Shown in pieces: positions 36,909 through 47,400 of a DNA stretch of 64,000 nucleotides. The translations under genes and the position numbers were made by a program. This DNA comes from Photobacterium kagoshimensis (GTDB lineage Bacteria; Pseudomonadota; Gammaproteobacteria; Enterobacterales; Vibrionaceae): NCBI RefSeq assembly GCF_050337045.1, contig NZ_JAKJSO010000008.1, positions 558,001-622,000 on the forward strand. Reading direction: 5' to 3'. Below the pieces are notes generated by a model. It ran no database searches. It was not told the DNA's origin and worked only from the letters and a program-made list of their open reading frames with translations. Each line of letters opens with the position of its first letter. Position 1 is the first letter of the stretch.

Positions 36909-37751
36909 CTACCTTAATAAAAGCAATTGATTTAATAGCTTTTTACCTTGGCTACGGTAACTCTCATCTTGCCATACCTGCGCGCCTGCAAAGTACCACA
37001 GCATTGTCAGATAATCACACCAAGGCTGCCACGCAATAACGGCATTTTGCCATTGCTCGATATTTTCATCGCCACGCGCAAGACAATATGCCCTAACCGC
37101 TTCCTCACACTCATAGCCATTCGCTTGGATGGTCATCGCCAAATCTAACGACGGATCACCTGCTGCGGCATACTCCCAATCAATAACGGCATCCATCTGA
37201 TCGTCACAACGAATAATGTTGTAATAGCCCAAATCAAAATGGCAGCAAGTGAGAGCAAAAGAATAAGGCAATGGCGTTTGTTGAAAACCATCAAATAGCA
37301 TCGTTAAGTCAGCTTGCTTATCAACAGGGGCTATGGCGTTCCAGTACTGCAGTGCTTTGTCATGGATGTCCAAAGTATGCAAGGGCGCTGCACATTGGTG
37401 GATCTTCGCTTGTAATGCCATGATGGCATGAAGTTCAGCTGGTGTCTGGTGCACCTCACCCGCCAACCACTCAACAAGTAGCCCCTCATCAGAGAGTAAC
37501 AGCACATTAGGTGCAAACGCTTGTTGCCTTAATTGTCTTAACACTTGCGACTCGTGTAGCCGAGAAACCGCAAATGCCTCTGATGCTTTTGCAACAGGGC
37601 GCCAAACTGCAGAAAAAGTCACAAACTCTAGCAACATACAACGGTTACTTAATCCACCTTGCAACGGCATTACACGGACTATTTTTTCACCTAGATGGTG
37701 CTCTATCATCTCTTGCGTTGTACTTGCTATTAGCGTGTCATATTTATTCAT
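36909..37751 (-). CDS. thiK: Thiamine kinase-like phosphotransferase (ThiK/YcfN)
   Basis: A 280-residue protein of the aminoglycoside/choline kinase fold. The catalytic loop CCHFDLGYYNII (about 169-180, H-x-D...N) and the metal-binding AVIDWEYA (about 188-195) are present, and EWLAGE marks the hinge to the C-lobe. In E. coli, ThiK phosphorylates thiamine in salvage. The place next to lpoB-ycfL-hinT supports the name, though the identity to E. coli ThiK looks modest, so the substrate should be taken as probable. It is separated from lpoB by a strong terminator, so it has its own transcript. Confidence 0.8.
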   Translation of the reverse strand: MNKYDTLIASTTQEMIEHHLGEKIVRVMPLQGGLSNRCMLLEFVTFSAVWRPVAKASEAFAVSRLHESQVLRQLRQQAFAPNVLLLSDEGLLVEWLAGEVHQTPAELHAIMALQAKIHQCAAPLHTLDIHDKALQYWNAIAPVDKQADLTMLFDGFQQTPLPYSFALTCCHFDLGYYNIIRCDDQMDAVIDWEYAAAGDPSLDLAMTIQANGYECEEAVRAYCLARGDENIEQWQNAVIAWQPWCDYLTMLWYFAGAQVWQDESYRSQGKKLLNQLLLLR

Positions 37752-37854
37752 TATGTCGACTCATAACGACACTTCAGCCGTAATCAGAAACGTCATATTC
37801 AAGATGAACATAAATGACATCCCCCCTCTCGAGCGCAGTCTCGTCGTATATTTT

Positions 37855-37888
37855 TCAAAAAAAACGCCAATGAAAGTTCATTGGCGTT
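37855..37888 (-). terminator. Terminator of the lpoB operon
   Basis: A perfect stem AACGCCAATGAA/TTCATTGGCGTT is followed on the minus strand by eight T. It lies 30 bases past the lpoB stop. Confidence 0.9.
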
Positions 37889-37918
37889 ATTTATTGGATC
37901 AAAAATTAGCCGAGCTAA

Positions 37919-38512
37919 TTACATGCCAAAGAGTGTTTTTGCTTCTTGCTTACGAATTTCAGTTTCATCCGCCCACTCAATCAGGCCGGTTTTAAGGTCC
38001 ATCAAACGCATCGTCATTTTGTAGTAAACGTCTTTGTCACTACCGTTTTGCTTAACGATGCTTGCTAGGTTGCCATAAAGCATGTATTGCGCACCAACCA
38101 TTTGGCCGAATTGAATTGCAGTGCTTTGATTTACAAGCTCGTCGTTATTTTGGAAGTTAAGTTGCTTACGCACCGCTTCAACACGTGTCATGTCAACAAA
38201 ACGGAACTTACCAGAATTAAGTAGACGCGTGCTGATTGAATCCGTTACAGACTCAGTATCAATGTGCTCACTGGTTTTATTTTTAACGCTATCAACCACA
38301 ATGATAGGACGCTTACCATTCGCAGTAATGTAAGCAACAGAGCCAGACGCTAACATGCTATCTGTCATTTCTACCGCAATTTTCTGTAGATCCGTAGAAC
38401 CAAATTCAATCGTGGTTGTTTCCGCTTCTTGAGCGTCACCGTAACTAACTTTTTGAGCACAGCCGCCAAGCAACACAGCTAAACTTAGTACAGCGATTAG
38501 GCCTTTTTTCAT
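37919..38512 (-). CDS. lpoB: PBP1B activator lipoprotein LpoB
   Basis: LpoB is an outer-membrane lipoprotein that reaches through the peptidoglycan to activate PBP1B. The 197-residue precursor has the lipobox LGGC (Cys18), a short linker (about 19-38), and the TolB-N-like domain with STDLQKIAVEMTDSML, PIIVVDSVKNKTSEHIDT and GAQYMLYGNL. AAGGTAAGAAG precedes the ATG. The linker is much shorter than in E. coli, as is usual in vibrios. It is the last gene of hinT-COG3014-ycfL-lpoB. Confidence 0.95.
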   Translation of the reverse strand: MKKGLIAVLSLAVLLGGCAQKVSYGDAQEAETTTIEFGSTDLQKIAVEMTDSMLASGSVAYITANGKRPIIVVDSVKNKTSEHIDTESVTDSISTRLLNSGKFRFVDMTRVEAVRKQLNFQNNDELVNQSTAIQFGQMVGAQYMLYGNLASIVKQNGSDKDVYYKMTMRLMDLKTGLIEWADETEIRKQEAKTLFGM

Positions 38513-38535
38513 CTTCTTACCTTTTAAATAATCAA

Positions 38536-38922
38536 TTAATAATTAGCGCGGCGAATATAAATTCGGTACTGCTTCGCGTTAGCATTAGTTGCTACCGCTT
38601 GGAGTGTCATCGAGTCTTTACCATGAATCACAAATTGGCGCCAAGGTGCATCACTGCCCTCCAGCTCAAGGCCTTGTGCATCATACCAATAGATACGATA
38701 TTGAAGTTGGAGATCATTTTCTGACTGACTGGTCACAGGTACTGCTGCTTTCATCAGCCCATTAACATTAGTGATCATCGCTTTTTCAATCGTTAGTTTG
38801 CTGGCTAACGATGAATTACCAATCACCACATTTTGATTACTACTTTCTATACTAATCCCAGATGTTCGTGGCGCACACGCCGACAGCATCAAGGCAAATA
38901 ACAATACGGATAGTGCTCTCAT
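38536..38922 (-). CDS. ycfL: YcfL family lipoprotein
   Basis: The protein has 128 residues from the ATG at 38922, which has AGGAG at 7 bases spacing; a longer frame reaches back into the upstream gene. The lipobox LSAC puts the acylated cysteine at 16. The conserved stretch DLQLQYRIYWYDAQGLEL is typical of the YcfL/DUF1425 family, a small beta-rich domain also found in lipoproteins near LpoB. Its ATG shares a base with the stop of the upstream gene. Its role is unknown; a periplasmic location is certain from the signal. Confidence 0.9.
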   Translation of the reverse strand: MRALSVLLFALMLSACAPRTSGISIESSNQNVVIGNSSLASKLTIEKAMITNVNGLMKAAVPVTSQSENDLQLQYRIYWYDAQGLELEGSDAPWRQFVIHGKDSMTLQAVATNANAKQYRIYIRRANY

Positions 38923-40307
38923 TAATTCGCTCCTAGTAATACCGACCACCAGCTGACTTGATTGCCTTGGCGTGACACCCAAACCATGGTTGTGCGTCCT
39001 GCTTTCACTTCAACATCCAACTGTTGCCCATTCCAACTTAACGTCTGCGTTCCCGCTTTGACGTCATCTTGATAAATATTGATGGCAGCAGGCAAGGTCT
39101 GCCAACTGCGCGTATCGGGTTGCTCTGTGAGTGTATTAAAAATATTAGCCAGTACGTTGCCGACATCATCACCATTTTTTGCCGCTGTACGTCTTACTTC
39201 ATCTTTTGCTACTACGCGCAATGCTTGACGAACCACAATCGCAGGTAAACTTTCCGATAAACTCTGTTGCGCCATACTATTAACATTAGCAACTTGTTCA
39301 CTATTCAAAGGCTTATTAGCCAATTTAAGTGGTGATAACCTTGGTATAGTCACATTGCGATAGTATGGCAGTGCTAGGTTATAGATAGCCCCTTGACCAC
39401 GACTATCATAAAGGTAAAGCGGTAAGCGCCAGTTATCCCGCGCAGCAACAACACCTTGTTCGTCAAAAATAATGACGCGTCCTTCGCTAGCAGCGGGTCG
39501 TTGATATTTACCATAGCGCGCTTCGAGTGTTTGAAGATCATCACGCATCTGTAAGCGTGTCGCCAAACGGAGTACCGTTTGTGCAACGTAAATATTATCT
39601 GGCGCAACCGCTAATGCACGTTTGAAGTCGATATATGCGCCATTTAAATCGCCATCTGCTTCGTACAGCACACCCGATAAGAAAAATAAGTAACCATTTT
39701 GTACCGCACTTAACGTTGTGCCCGCATCAGGATAGCGCGCTAATACTGCGCCAATATTGTCACTGATGCCTTTCTGTTTAACCGCTTTTTCAGCACTCGC
39801 AAGCTCTTTCTCTCGTATTTTACGCGCTGTCTCTTGCACCATATTGGCACGACGAACTTCAACCAAAGCGCCTTCTAACTTACGCTGTTGAACATAGTTA
39901 AGCGCAAGGTAAAGATGCAAAAATCCCAACTCATAATCAGTCGGCTGGTAGGTGATCATATTATCGTTTGTTAATATTGCCCCTGCTTGGTTAAAGCCTT
40001 CAGAAACTTGAATAATAGCCTTACTTTGTTGTTCTTTTACGGCAGCATCTGTGCTCTGAAAAGCAGAAAAACTAGCAGGGAATTGTTGAGCAACAAAGCG
40101 GGTACGCCCTTGCTCCATGCCATCAAGAATTGGGCCTGCTGGCGCGGTTGGCAATGATTCAATCGCAGCTTCGTATTGCCCCTGCTCTAAAGCCGTATGG
40201 CTTGGGTTCATAGCAGCGCTGTAATGGCTAAACAATCCCTGAGCAGATAAGTTAGCGCAGGCCGCTAATGTCAAAGATAACAATACCGTTGCGACTTTTT
40301 TCAGCAT
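38922..40307 (-). CDS. COG3014 family TPR lipoprotein
   Basis: A 461-residue lipoprotein with lipobox LAAC (Cys17). Residues about 30-260 are helical with TPR-like repeats (ALEQGQYEAAIESLP, NGAYIDFKRALAVAPDN), then a beta-rich C-terminal part begins around VIIFDEQGVVAARD and ends QGNQVSWWSVLLGAN. It belongs to the COG3014 group of uncharacterised proteins that sit upstream of lpoB/ycfL in vibrios and relatives. The tight overlap with ycfL suggests these lipoproteins act together, possibly in peptidoglycan control, but this is inference from position. Confidence 0.85.
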   Translation of the reverse strand: MLKKVATVLLSLTLAACANLSAQGLFSHYSAAMNPSHTALEQGQYEAAIESLPTAPAGPILDGMEQGRTRFVAQQFPASFSAFQSTDAAVKEQQSKAIIQVSEGFNQAGAILTNDNMITYQPTDYELGFLHLYLALNYVQQRKLEGALVEVRRANMVQETARKIREKELASAEKAVKQKGISDNIGAVLARYPDAGTTLSAVQNGYLFFLSGVLYEADGDLNGAYIDFKRALAVAPDNIYVAQTVLRLATRLQMRDDLQTLEARYGKYQRPAASEGRVIIFDEQGVVAARDNWRLPLYLYDSRGQGAIYNLALPYYRNVTIPRLSPLKLANKPLNSEQVANVNSMAQQSLSESLPAIVVRQALRVVAKDEVRRTAAKNGDDVGNVLANIFNTLTEQPDTRSWQTLPAAINIYQDDVKAGTQTLSWNGQQLDVEVKAGRTTMVWVSRQGNQVSWWSVLLGAN

Positions 40308-40364
40308 GAAATTTATAAACCTTCATCCATTAAGCTGGCAAACTACCAACAACATAGTAATAGC

Positions 40365-40399
40365 GAGGAGCGACCCGTGCTTGCACATCGTCACTCCTC
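40365..40399 (-). terminator. Weak hairpin between hinT and the COG3014 gene
   Basis: Arms GAGGAGTGAC/GCTCCTC-type (one mismatch) flank a 15-base loop, with no T run. It may give partial termination inside the operon. Confidence 0.3.
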
Positions 40400-40408
40400 T
40401 GGTTTCAA

Positions 40409-40759
40409 TTAGCCAACAAGCATAGGACCAAGTGGACGACCACCGACCAAATGCATGTGGATATGGTAAACCTCTTGGCCGCCATGTGGGTTACAGTTAA
40501 CAATCAAACGGTAACCGTTCTCGGCGATGCCTTCATCTTCCGCTAATTTACGTGCAACGGTAAATAAACGCCCCATCATTGCTTCATCATCAGCTTCTAC
40601 ATCATTCACTGTTGGTAGCAGCTTATTCGGAATAATCAGAATATGACTTGGCGCGCGCGGGTTAATGTCACGAAAAGCTGTCACCATCTCGTCTTGATAA
40701 AGGACATCTGCAGGGATTTCCTTGCGAATAATTTTACTGAAGATCGTTTCTTCGGCCAT
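40409..40759 (-). CDS. hinT: HIT-family purine nucleoside phosphoramidase HinT
   Basis: HinT hydrolyses AMP-linked phosphoramidates. From the ATG at 40759 (GGAG six bases upstream) it has 116 residues beginning MAEETIFSKIIRKEIPAD, with the histidine triad HIHMH at 99-103 and the GGQEVYHIHMHLVGGRPL context. It lies at the head of the COG3014-ycfL-lpoB series, the same company as in E. coli. The C-terminus is slightly shorter than the enteric protein. Confidence 0.96.
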   Translation of the reverse strand: MAEETIFSKIIRKEIPADVLYQDEMVTAFRDINPRAPSHILIIPNKLLPTVNDVEADDEAMMGRLFTVARKLAEDEGIAENGYRLIVNCNPHGGQEVYHIHMHLVGGRPLGPMLVG

Positions 40760-41108
40760 GTCATGCTCCATTTCAAAAGATTACATCACAGGGAGTATGC
40801 TCGACTCCAGCGTCCAGAGCAATATTGAACACCGTTTTAAACATCATTTCCAGTGAATATTGCATTCTGTGACTCTTTTTTTGCAGCGCAGTTCAAAGTA
40901 TGTGTATTAAGAACTCAATTAGTATCAAGCTTAACATTAAGACTCCGATACAGGTGTTACAGTCAAACATAGTACATAACAAACACTTAGCTATTTCGAT
41001 TGTCGATACACCAGTTAAAAAAGAAGTCAGACTCAGCAGTCAAACGCATTTCTTATATTGCATACAATTTCACCAAAGTATGCTTTGAGTGACTATTTTA
41101 GGGATATT
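40760..41108. other. 349-bp region between hinT and a chemoreceptor gene
   Basis: The region is divergent and AT-rich. I see no gene, RNA, operator or clear promoter in it. Confidence 0.4.
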
Positions 41109-43112
41109 ATGAAGAATAAAAGACAAACCTCTGTCATACGCCGAATGTATGCGGGATTTGCTGTAATGGTGGTGCTATTTATTGTAACTGTGACATTGAT
41201 GCTACAAGGGACTAACCGCATCCATGCCCAACTAGAAGCTGTAACTTCAGAATCTTTACCGCTTGTTTCCACCGCTAGCCAAGCGAGCGTTCGCTTACTC
41301 GCTGCAGACAAAATTTTCAAAGACTATCTCACCAGTCAAAACCTTGATCGCATGGCAACCTATCAAGCAAGCTTCACCGAAGCACACAATACCTATTTGG
41401 CAACGCAAACATCACTGATTAATGAAGTGCAAAAGCACCCAAGGCTCCGTGAGCAAACTGACCAACTACTGAATTTAGAGCAACGCTACTTCACCGAAGC
41501 GAATAAAGCGATGGCGAACTATCGCGCTCAACTTGTTGCTCAAGCAGAGCGTCAGCGCATGGCACGTCGATTCCAGCAACTTTACCCGCAACTCAGCGTA
41601 AAGATGAAGGAGTACATTGACGATCAAGATAGCTTTACTATTAAGATGATGGCCAAGAGCTATTTCATCAAATTAGAACAAACAGAGACCATCACCTCTG
41701 ACGCACTTGCGGTAGAAGATATTGACGCCATCAGTAAAGCAATGAAACAAAATAGACGTCACATCAGCCATTTAAACGATGCATACCGTGGCCTATCAAC
41801 ACAATTACCCGCACTAAAACAAAATTTTGACGAAGCCATCGCGCAATATACCCGCGATATTGGTCAAAGTGGCGGTATCCTCGCTACTCACCATGACTAT
41901 GTAGATGCAAAAAAACGTCTCTACGACAACATTTTAGTGCTAGCAACTGAAATAGATGACGCCGTCAACTTGCTCAATACCTTCCAAACACAAGCCGATA
42001 GCATGATGGATGGTGCGATCGCTAAAGCGGAAACAGCCTATAACCAAGGCCTACGTAACGCAGTGCTTATCGGTTTATGTGCCACCGCATTTGCTATCTT
42101 TATCGGCTGGGTATTAGCACAAAGTGTGCGGAAACCGCTGCGTTCAACCCTAAAAACATTGGAAGCATTAACCGATGGCGATATGACTCAACGCATTGAA
42201 GATAATCACTTTATTGAGTTCCAAAAGCTCAGCAGCCATATCAATACCCTCGCGGGTAACTTACAGGAAATTCTCGGTGAGATAGGTACAGCATCAGAAG
42301 ATCTCACTAACGTTGCAACAGAAAATCAAACAACAACCGCCTCAGCGAAAAACCGTCTTAATGAGCAACGCCAGCAAACAGGCTCTGTTGCAACTGCAAT
42401 GACAGAAATGGAGCAGTCCGTGGCGGATGTATCACGCAGTGCGCAAAGTTCGATGGAACGGGTAATTGAAGTCAGTAAAGCGGCCGATACTGGCCGTGAA
42501 GTGATGAGCCGTAACATCAACACGGCTCACCAACTTTCATCGCGCTTAGATGAATCGGTAAGTGCAGTTGGAAAACTGCAAGAAATGAGCAGCAATATAG
42601 GCTCGATTTTGGATGTTATTCGCAACATCGCCGATCAAACTAACCTACTCGCCTTGAATGCTGCAATTGAAGCTGCACGTGCAGGCGATCAAGGTCGTGG
42701 GTTTGCCGTGGTTGCCGATGAAGTACGCGTTCTAGCAAAACGTACTACAGACTCTACCGCGGAAATTGAATCTATGATTCAGAGCCTACAAAGCAGTTCA
42801 GGCCAAGCCGTTACCATGATGCAGAGCTGTGTGACTGAGATGGACAACAGTATCAGCCAAGCTTCAGACGCCAATGGTGCAATGGAAGAAATCCAAGCCA
42901 TTATTTTAGATATCAGCGAAATGAGTGAACACATTGCCCACGCCGCACAAGAGCAACGTAGCACCACAGGCAGTATCGCCCGCAGCCTTGAAGATATCAG
43001 TCATATTGCTGATGCTAACTTCGCGTCAATGGAAGAAGTCGCAGAAGCAAGCAGTAAGCTCGATCAGTTGGCCCACCAGCAAAATAGTTTGGTGCATCGC
43101 TTTAAGGTGTAA
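41109..43112 (+). CDS. Methyl-accepting chemotaxis protein
   Basis: A 667-residue chemoreceptor from the ATG at 41109, with AGGGA five bases before it. Membrane helices are at about 13-33 and 317-337, enclosing a large helical periplasmic domain of about 280 residues. HAMP follows (about 338-390), then the signalling hairpin with the tip near 507-540 (ADQTNLLALNAAIEAARAGD, GRGFAVVADEVRVLA). The ligand domain is roughly twice as long as in the receptor at 17154. No CheR-tethering pentapeptide ends the protein. The ligand is unknown. Confidence 0.95.
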   Translation: MKNKRQTSVIRRMYAGFAVMVVLFIVTVTLMLQGTNRIHAQLEAVTSESLPLVSTASQASVRLLAADKIFKDYLTSQNLDRMATYQASFTEAHNTYLATQTSLINEVQKHPRLREQTDQLLNLEQRYFTEANKAMANYRAQLVAQAERQRMARRFQQLYPQLSVKMKEYIDDQDSFTIKMMAKSYFIKLEQTETITSDALAVEDIDAISKAMKQNRRHISHLNDAYRGLSTQLPALKQNFDEAIAQYTRDIGQSGGILATHHDYVDAKKRLYDNILVLATEIDDAVNLLNTFQTQADSMMDGAIAKAETAYNQGLRNAVLIGLCATAFAIFIGWVLAQSVRKPLRSTLKTLEALTDGDMTQRIEDNHFIEFQKLSSHINTLAGNLQEILGEIGTASEDLTNVATENQTTTASAKNRLNEQRQQTGSVATAMTEMEQSVADVSRSAQSSMERVIEVSKAADTGREVMSRNINTAHQLSSRLDESVSAVGKLQEMSSNIGSILDVIRNIADQTNLLALNAAIEAARAGDQGRGFAVVADEVRVLAKRTTDSTAEIESMIQSLQSSSGQAVTMMQSCVTEMDNSISQASDANGAMEEIQAIILDISEMSEHIAHAAQEQRSTTGSIARSLEDISHIADANFASMEEVAEASSKLDQLAHQQNSLVHRFKV

Positions 43113-43147
43113 TGCGGATTAGGTAAATAGATTAAGGCGTTATCTTT

Positions 43148-43173
43148 AGGCCAGTGAATACACTGGCCTTTTT
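43148..43173 (+). terminator. Terminator of the second chemoreceptor gene
   Basis: The stem GGCCAGTG/CACTGGCC with a 4-base loop and five T lies 36 bases past the stop. Confidence 0.88.
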
Positions 43174-43296
43174 CAGCCCTTGACAGCAAACGATTGCGCT
43201 TTAATTCAGCAGTTGCCCAATTTGACGAAGAATTCACCTTTACATCATTAAGTTATACTTTTAGAATCGGGCAAATTTTTTGGGAGGTAAGCGACT

Positions 43297-44325
43297 ATGA
43301 CGACTTTGACTATCACACGCCCCGATGATTGGCATGTGCATTTACGCGATGGCGACGTACTAAAAGATACTGTTCGCGACATCAGCCGTTATATGGGACG
43401 CGCGATCATAATGCCAAATTTGATCCCACCAGTAACGGACACCGATGCAGCATTATCTTACCGTGAACGTATTCTTGCTGAAGGTCCTCAAGGCAATTTC
43501 TCCCCTCTTATGGTTATCTACCTAACCGACAACACCACTCCTGAAGAAATCCGCAAAGCAAAAGCCACTGGCCATGTTTACGCTGCTAAACTTTACCCTG
43601 CTGGTGCAACAACCAATTCAGATTCAGGTGTGACTTCAGTAGAAAAACTGCTGCCAACATTCAAAGCAATGCAAGAAGTGGGCATGCCATTGTTGATCCA
43701 CGGCGAAGTAACAACGCACGATGTCGACATTTTTGACCGTGAGAAAGCCTTCCTAGATAACGTATTAGGCCCAATCGTTGAGATGCTACCAGAACTGAAA
43801 ATTGTTCTTGAGCACATCACTACAGCTGACGCAGTAGAATTTGTAAAAAATGCAGGCCCGAACGTTGCGGCTACCATTACTGCTCACCACCTGATGTTTA
43901 ACCGTAACCACATGTTGGTTGGCGGTATTCGCCCTCACTTCTTTTGCTTGCCAATTCTAAAACGCAACACCCATCAGCAAGCCTTGATTGAAGCGGCAAC
44001 CAGTGGCAGCAAGAAGTTCTTCTTAGGTACGGACTCAGCACCGCACGCTAAAGGCCGTAAAGAATCAGCTTGTGGCTGTGCGGGTTCGTACACAGCGCAC
44101 GCTGCTATCGAGCTTTACGCAAGTGTATTTGAAGAAGCCGATGCACTGGATAAACTCGAAGGATTTGCCAGCTTCAATGGCCCTGACTTCTATAACCTGC
44201 CGCGTAACACCGATACCATTACACTACAAAAAGAAGCATGGGCAGTGCCTGAGACCATGACCTTTGGTGACGATGTAGTTGTGCCAATTCTGGCTGGTGA
44301 AGAAATGCAATGGAAAGTGTGCTAA
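43297..44325 (+). CDS. pyrC: Dihydroorotase PyrC
   Basis: PyrC closes N-carbamoyl-aspartate to dihydroorotate in pyrimidine synthesis. The protein has 342 residues of the class II, zinc-dependent type. It begins with the metal ligands in WHVHLRDGD (about 13-21). The lysine to be carbamylated lies in YAAKLYPAGATTNS (about 98), with later ligands in LLIHGE, IVLEHITT and LGTDSAPH. GGGAGG precedes the ATG. A possible -10 box TATACT is at 43254-43259, with no good -35. Confidence 0.97.
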   Translation: MTTLTITRPDDWHVHLRDGDVLKDTVRDISRYMGRAIIMPNLIPPVTDTDAALSYRERILAEGPQGNFSPLMVIYLTDNTTPEEIRKAKATGHVYAAKLYPAGATTNSDSGVTSVEKLLPTFKAMQEVGMPLLIHGEVTTHDVDIFDREKAFLDNVLGPIVEMLPELKIVLEHITTADAVEFVKNAGPNVAATITAHHLMFNRNHMLVGGIRPHFFCLPILKRNTHQQALIEAATSGSKKFFLGTDSAPHAKGRKESACGCAGSYTAHAAIELYASVFEEADALDKLEGFASFNGPDFYNLPRNTDTITLQKEAWAVPETMTFGDDVVVPILAGEEMQWKVC

Positions 44326-44357
44326 GCGTTTTTAGTTCAAACTGACACTAAAAAATT

Positions 44358-44392
44358 AAAAGGCTCCGCTTGAATATAAGCGGAGCCTTTTT
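44358..44392. terminator. Bidirectional terminator between pyrC and the RND pump
   Basis: A perfect 14-bp stem (AAAAGGCTCCGCTT and complement) has a 6-base loop and T runs on both strands. Confidence 0.92.
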
Positions 44393-44418
44393 CATTGCCG
44401 TCTTTTATCTTCAGATCA

Positions 44419-47400
44419 TTAATTCTGCGTTACTAACTTGGCTTCAGAACGATCAGGAACAGGTACTTTGTGGAACAAACGATAAAGCACAGGCACCACA
44501 ATCAAAGTCAGCACAGTCGCAAAGCTCAAACCAAACATAATAGTTACTGCCATTGGCTTAAAGAATACATCGGGTAATAAAGGTAACATCCCGAGCACGG
44601 TTGTTATCGCCGCCATACACACAGGTCGTACCCGACTTACCGCCGCATCCACTACGGCGCTATACATATCTTTTCCGCTGGCCACCTCAATCTCTATCTG
44701 ATCGATCAAGACAATACCATTTTTGACCAGCATGCCCGATAGACTTAAAAAGCCAAGTAACGCCATAAAACCAAATGGCGTATTCAGCGCTAATAAGCCT
44801 GTAGTCACACCGATGACCGCCAGTGGTACTGTCGCCCACACAATCAAGGCTTCTTTAACCTTCTTGAATAAGAAAATGGTGATCAAGAACATCACAAGGT
44901 AACCCATAGGCATGGTTGAGAATAGCGAGGCTTGTGCATCAGCCGACGATTCATACTCTCCCCCCCACTCCAGTGAATAACCTGGCGGGTATTCTAAACC
45001 TTCAATAATAGGTTGAATCCGTGCTTGTACTGTCGCTGCGGTTTCATCACCAAGTGGATTAGGATCAGCCATCACTGTGAGCATACGTTTACGGTCTTTC
45101 CGTACAATAAGGGGATCTTCCCACCGTATATTCACGCCGAGCATTACTTGCTGAAGGGGGACATAACCTTGGTTAACTGGGCTCCATATTTTCATGCCTT
45201 CGATGGTAGAGACATCAACCCGCTCTTTTTCAGGCAAACGCGCCACAATAGGCATTAAGTTAGTCCCATCACGGTAAATACCGATGGTTAAGCCTGAAAA
45301 CGCCATTTGCAGTAAGTCATCAACTTCTTCTTTGGTAATACCGTAGCGACGTGCTTGGCTTTCATTGAAAATAGGTTCAATAACTTTAGTGCGCTCACGC
45401 CAATCATGACGAATATTAAACGCACCAGGATCGGCATGCATAATATCCACCACCTGTTTACCTAAATTACGCAAAACCGTTGGATCGGGGCCGACAAGAC
45501 GCGCCTCAATTTTAGCCCCTGAGGATGGACCAAGCATAATTTGTTTAAGCTTGTACTCGACTTGTGGAAACTCTTTATCAAGCAATTCACTAAATTGCGC
45601 CATGTTTGGCAGCACAGCATCAAACGAGTCTAATCGAACAATGAGCTCACCGTATGAGGCATAACTTTTTTCAGGCGTGTAAGTCAGCATAAACCGCTGA
45701 GAGCCTTTCCCCGCACTAGAGCTAACATACTCGACCCCTTCTTGCTGCTGTAACGCCCCTTCCAGCTCTTTCAACGCCGCATTGGTCGCTCGTATATCGG
45801 TACCTTCTGGCAGCCACACATCAACCATGAACATAGGCGTGGTGGAAGACGGAAAGAAGGACTGCTTGAGTAAGGTGAACCCATATAAGCTGACACCTAG
45901 CATGATGACAAGTGAAATGACCGTAAGCCATGCACGGCGCATACACCATTCAAGTGACGCTTTGTACACCACAAAAAATTTACCCGCGTAAGGATCATTA
46001 TCCTCGGCGTTTTCATCGATTTTGACACTCTTAAAGAACATGTCACAGAAAAAGGGCGTGAGTGAAATTGCGGTAAACCAACTAAGCATCAAGGAAACAA
46101 GCAATACAGTAAATAGAGTTCGACAATACTCACCGGTCGAGTCTTGCGACAGACCTATCGGGGCAAAGGCCATTACCGCGATCACCGTAGCACCTAATAA
46201 CGGCCATTTAGTTTGCGTGACAATATCAGAAGCGGCCTGCGATCGAGTCCGCCCTTTTTGCATGCCTATCAGCACCCCTTCGACCACCACGATGGCATTA
46301 TCCACCAGCATCCCAAGTGCGATAACCAAAGCCCCCAATGAGATGCGCTGCAGATCAATCGCCATCCATTTCATGAACACAAAGGTGCCCAGAACCGTCA
46401 ATAACAAGATTAAACCGATCAAAATACCGGAGCGTAGCCCCATAAAAAACAACAGAACAATAATAACAATCGCAACCGCTTGGCCTAAACTGACCACAAA
46501 GCCACTGACTGATTTATCAACCTCTGTAGGTTGACTGTAGACCGCACTGATATTAATACCTATGGGTTGCTGCTCTTTGAGTTCGGCAAGACGGCGCTTC
46601 ACTTTATCACCGATCTTCACCACATTAACCCCAGAAACAAACGAGATCCCCACGTTCAATGCTTGCTTGCCATTAAAGCTAATCAGGTTAGAAGGGATTT
46701 CTTTAAAACCACGCTGAATAGTGGCGACATCACGTAAATAAATCAGCCCTTCAGCACCACTCTCGGTGATGATTAAATCCCCTAGCTCATCAACGTTTTT
46801 GAACTCCCCCGTCGGATGTACCCGAATATATTCATCGCCGACTCGCACTGCACCCGCACTACTGACTAAGTTTTGCGCAGCTAGGGTGCCGTAAATCGTC
46901 TGAGGCGAAATACCAAGGCTATTCAAGCGCTGAAGTGATATTTCAATAAAGACCTGTTCTTGTTGCGTTCCCGTCACTGACACCTTACCAACGCCGTCGA
47001 CGAGCTCAATTTCTCGTCGGAGATAGTCGACGTAGTCATTCAGTTCTTTGTAGCTATAGCCATTACCTGTTATTGCTAACAAAATCCCAAACACATCACC
47101 AAAGTCATCAATTACCGATGGGTCAGCAACACCAGGCGGCAAGCTGGGCTTGAGATCATTTACCTTACGACGTAACTCATCCCAGATTTGGGGTAAGTCA
47201 TCTGGGCCATAGTTGTTTTTCATCGTGACGGTGATCTGCGATAAACCACGGCTTGAGATAGAGTTGACCTCATCCACATAGGTCAACTGCTGGATCGCTT
47301 TTTCAATCGGGTACGTTACTTCCTCTTCAACTTGAAGCGGGGTTGCACCGGGGTAAGCTGTCACCACCATGGCATCTTTGATGGTAAAAGCAGGATCTTC

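Noticed and set aside
40900..41088. A 62-codon frame before the second chemoreceptor gene
   Set aside because: It lacks a ribosome site, reads like AT-rich noise and overlaps the likely promoter region.
43263..43330. A hairpin between the pyrC leader and the coding start, as in E. coli pyrC control
   Set aside because: The best arms (ATCGGGC with GCCCCGAT) are imperfect and do not cover the ribosome site, so pyrimidine start-site switching is not supported.
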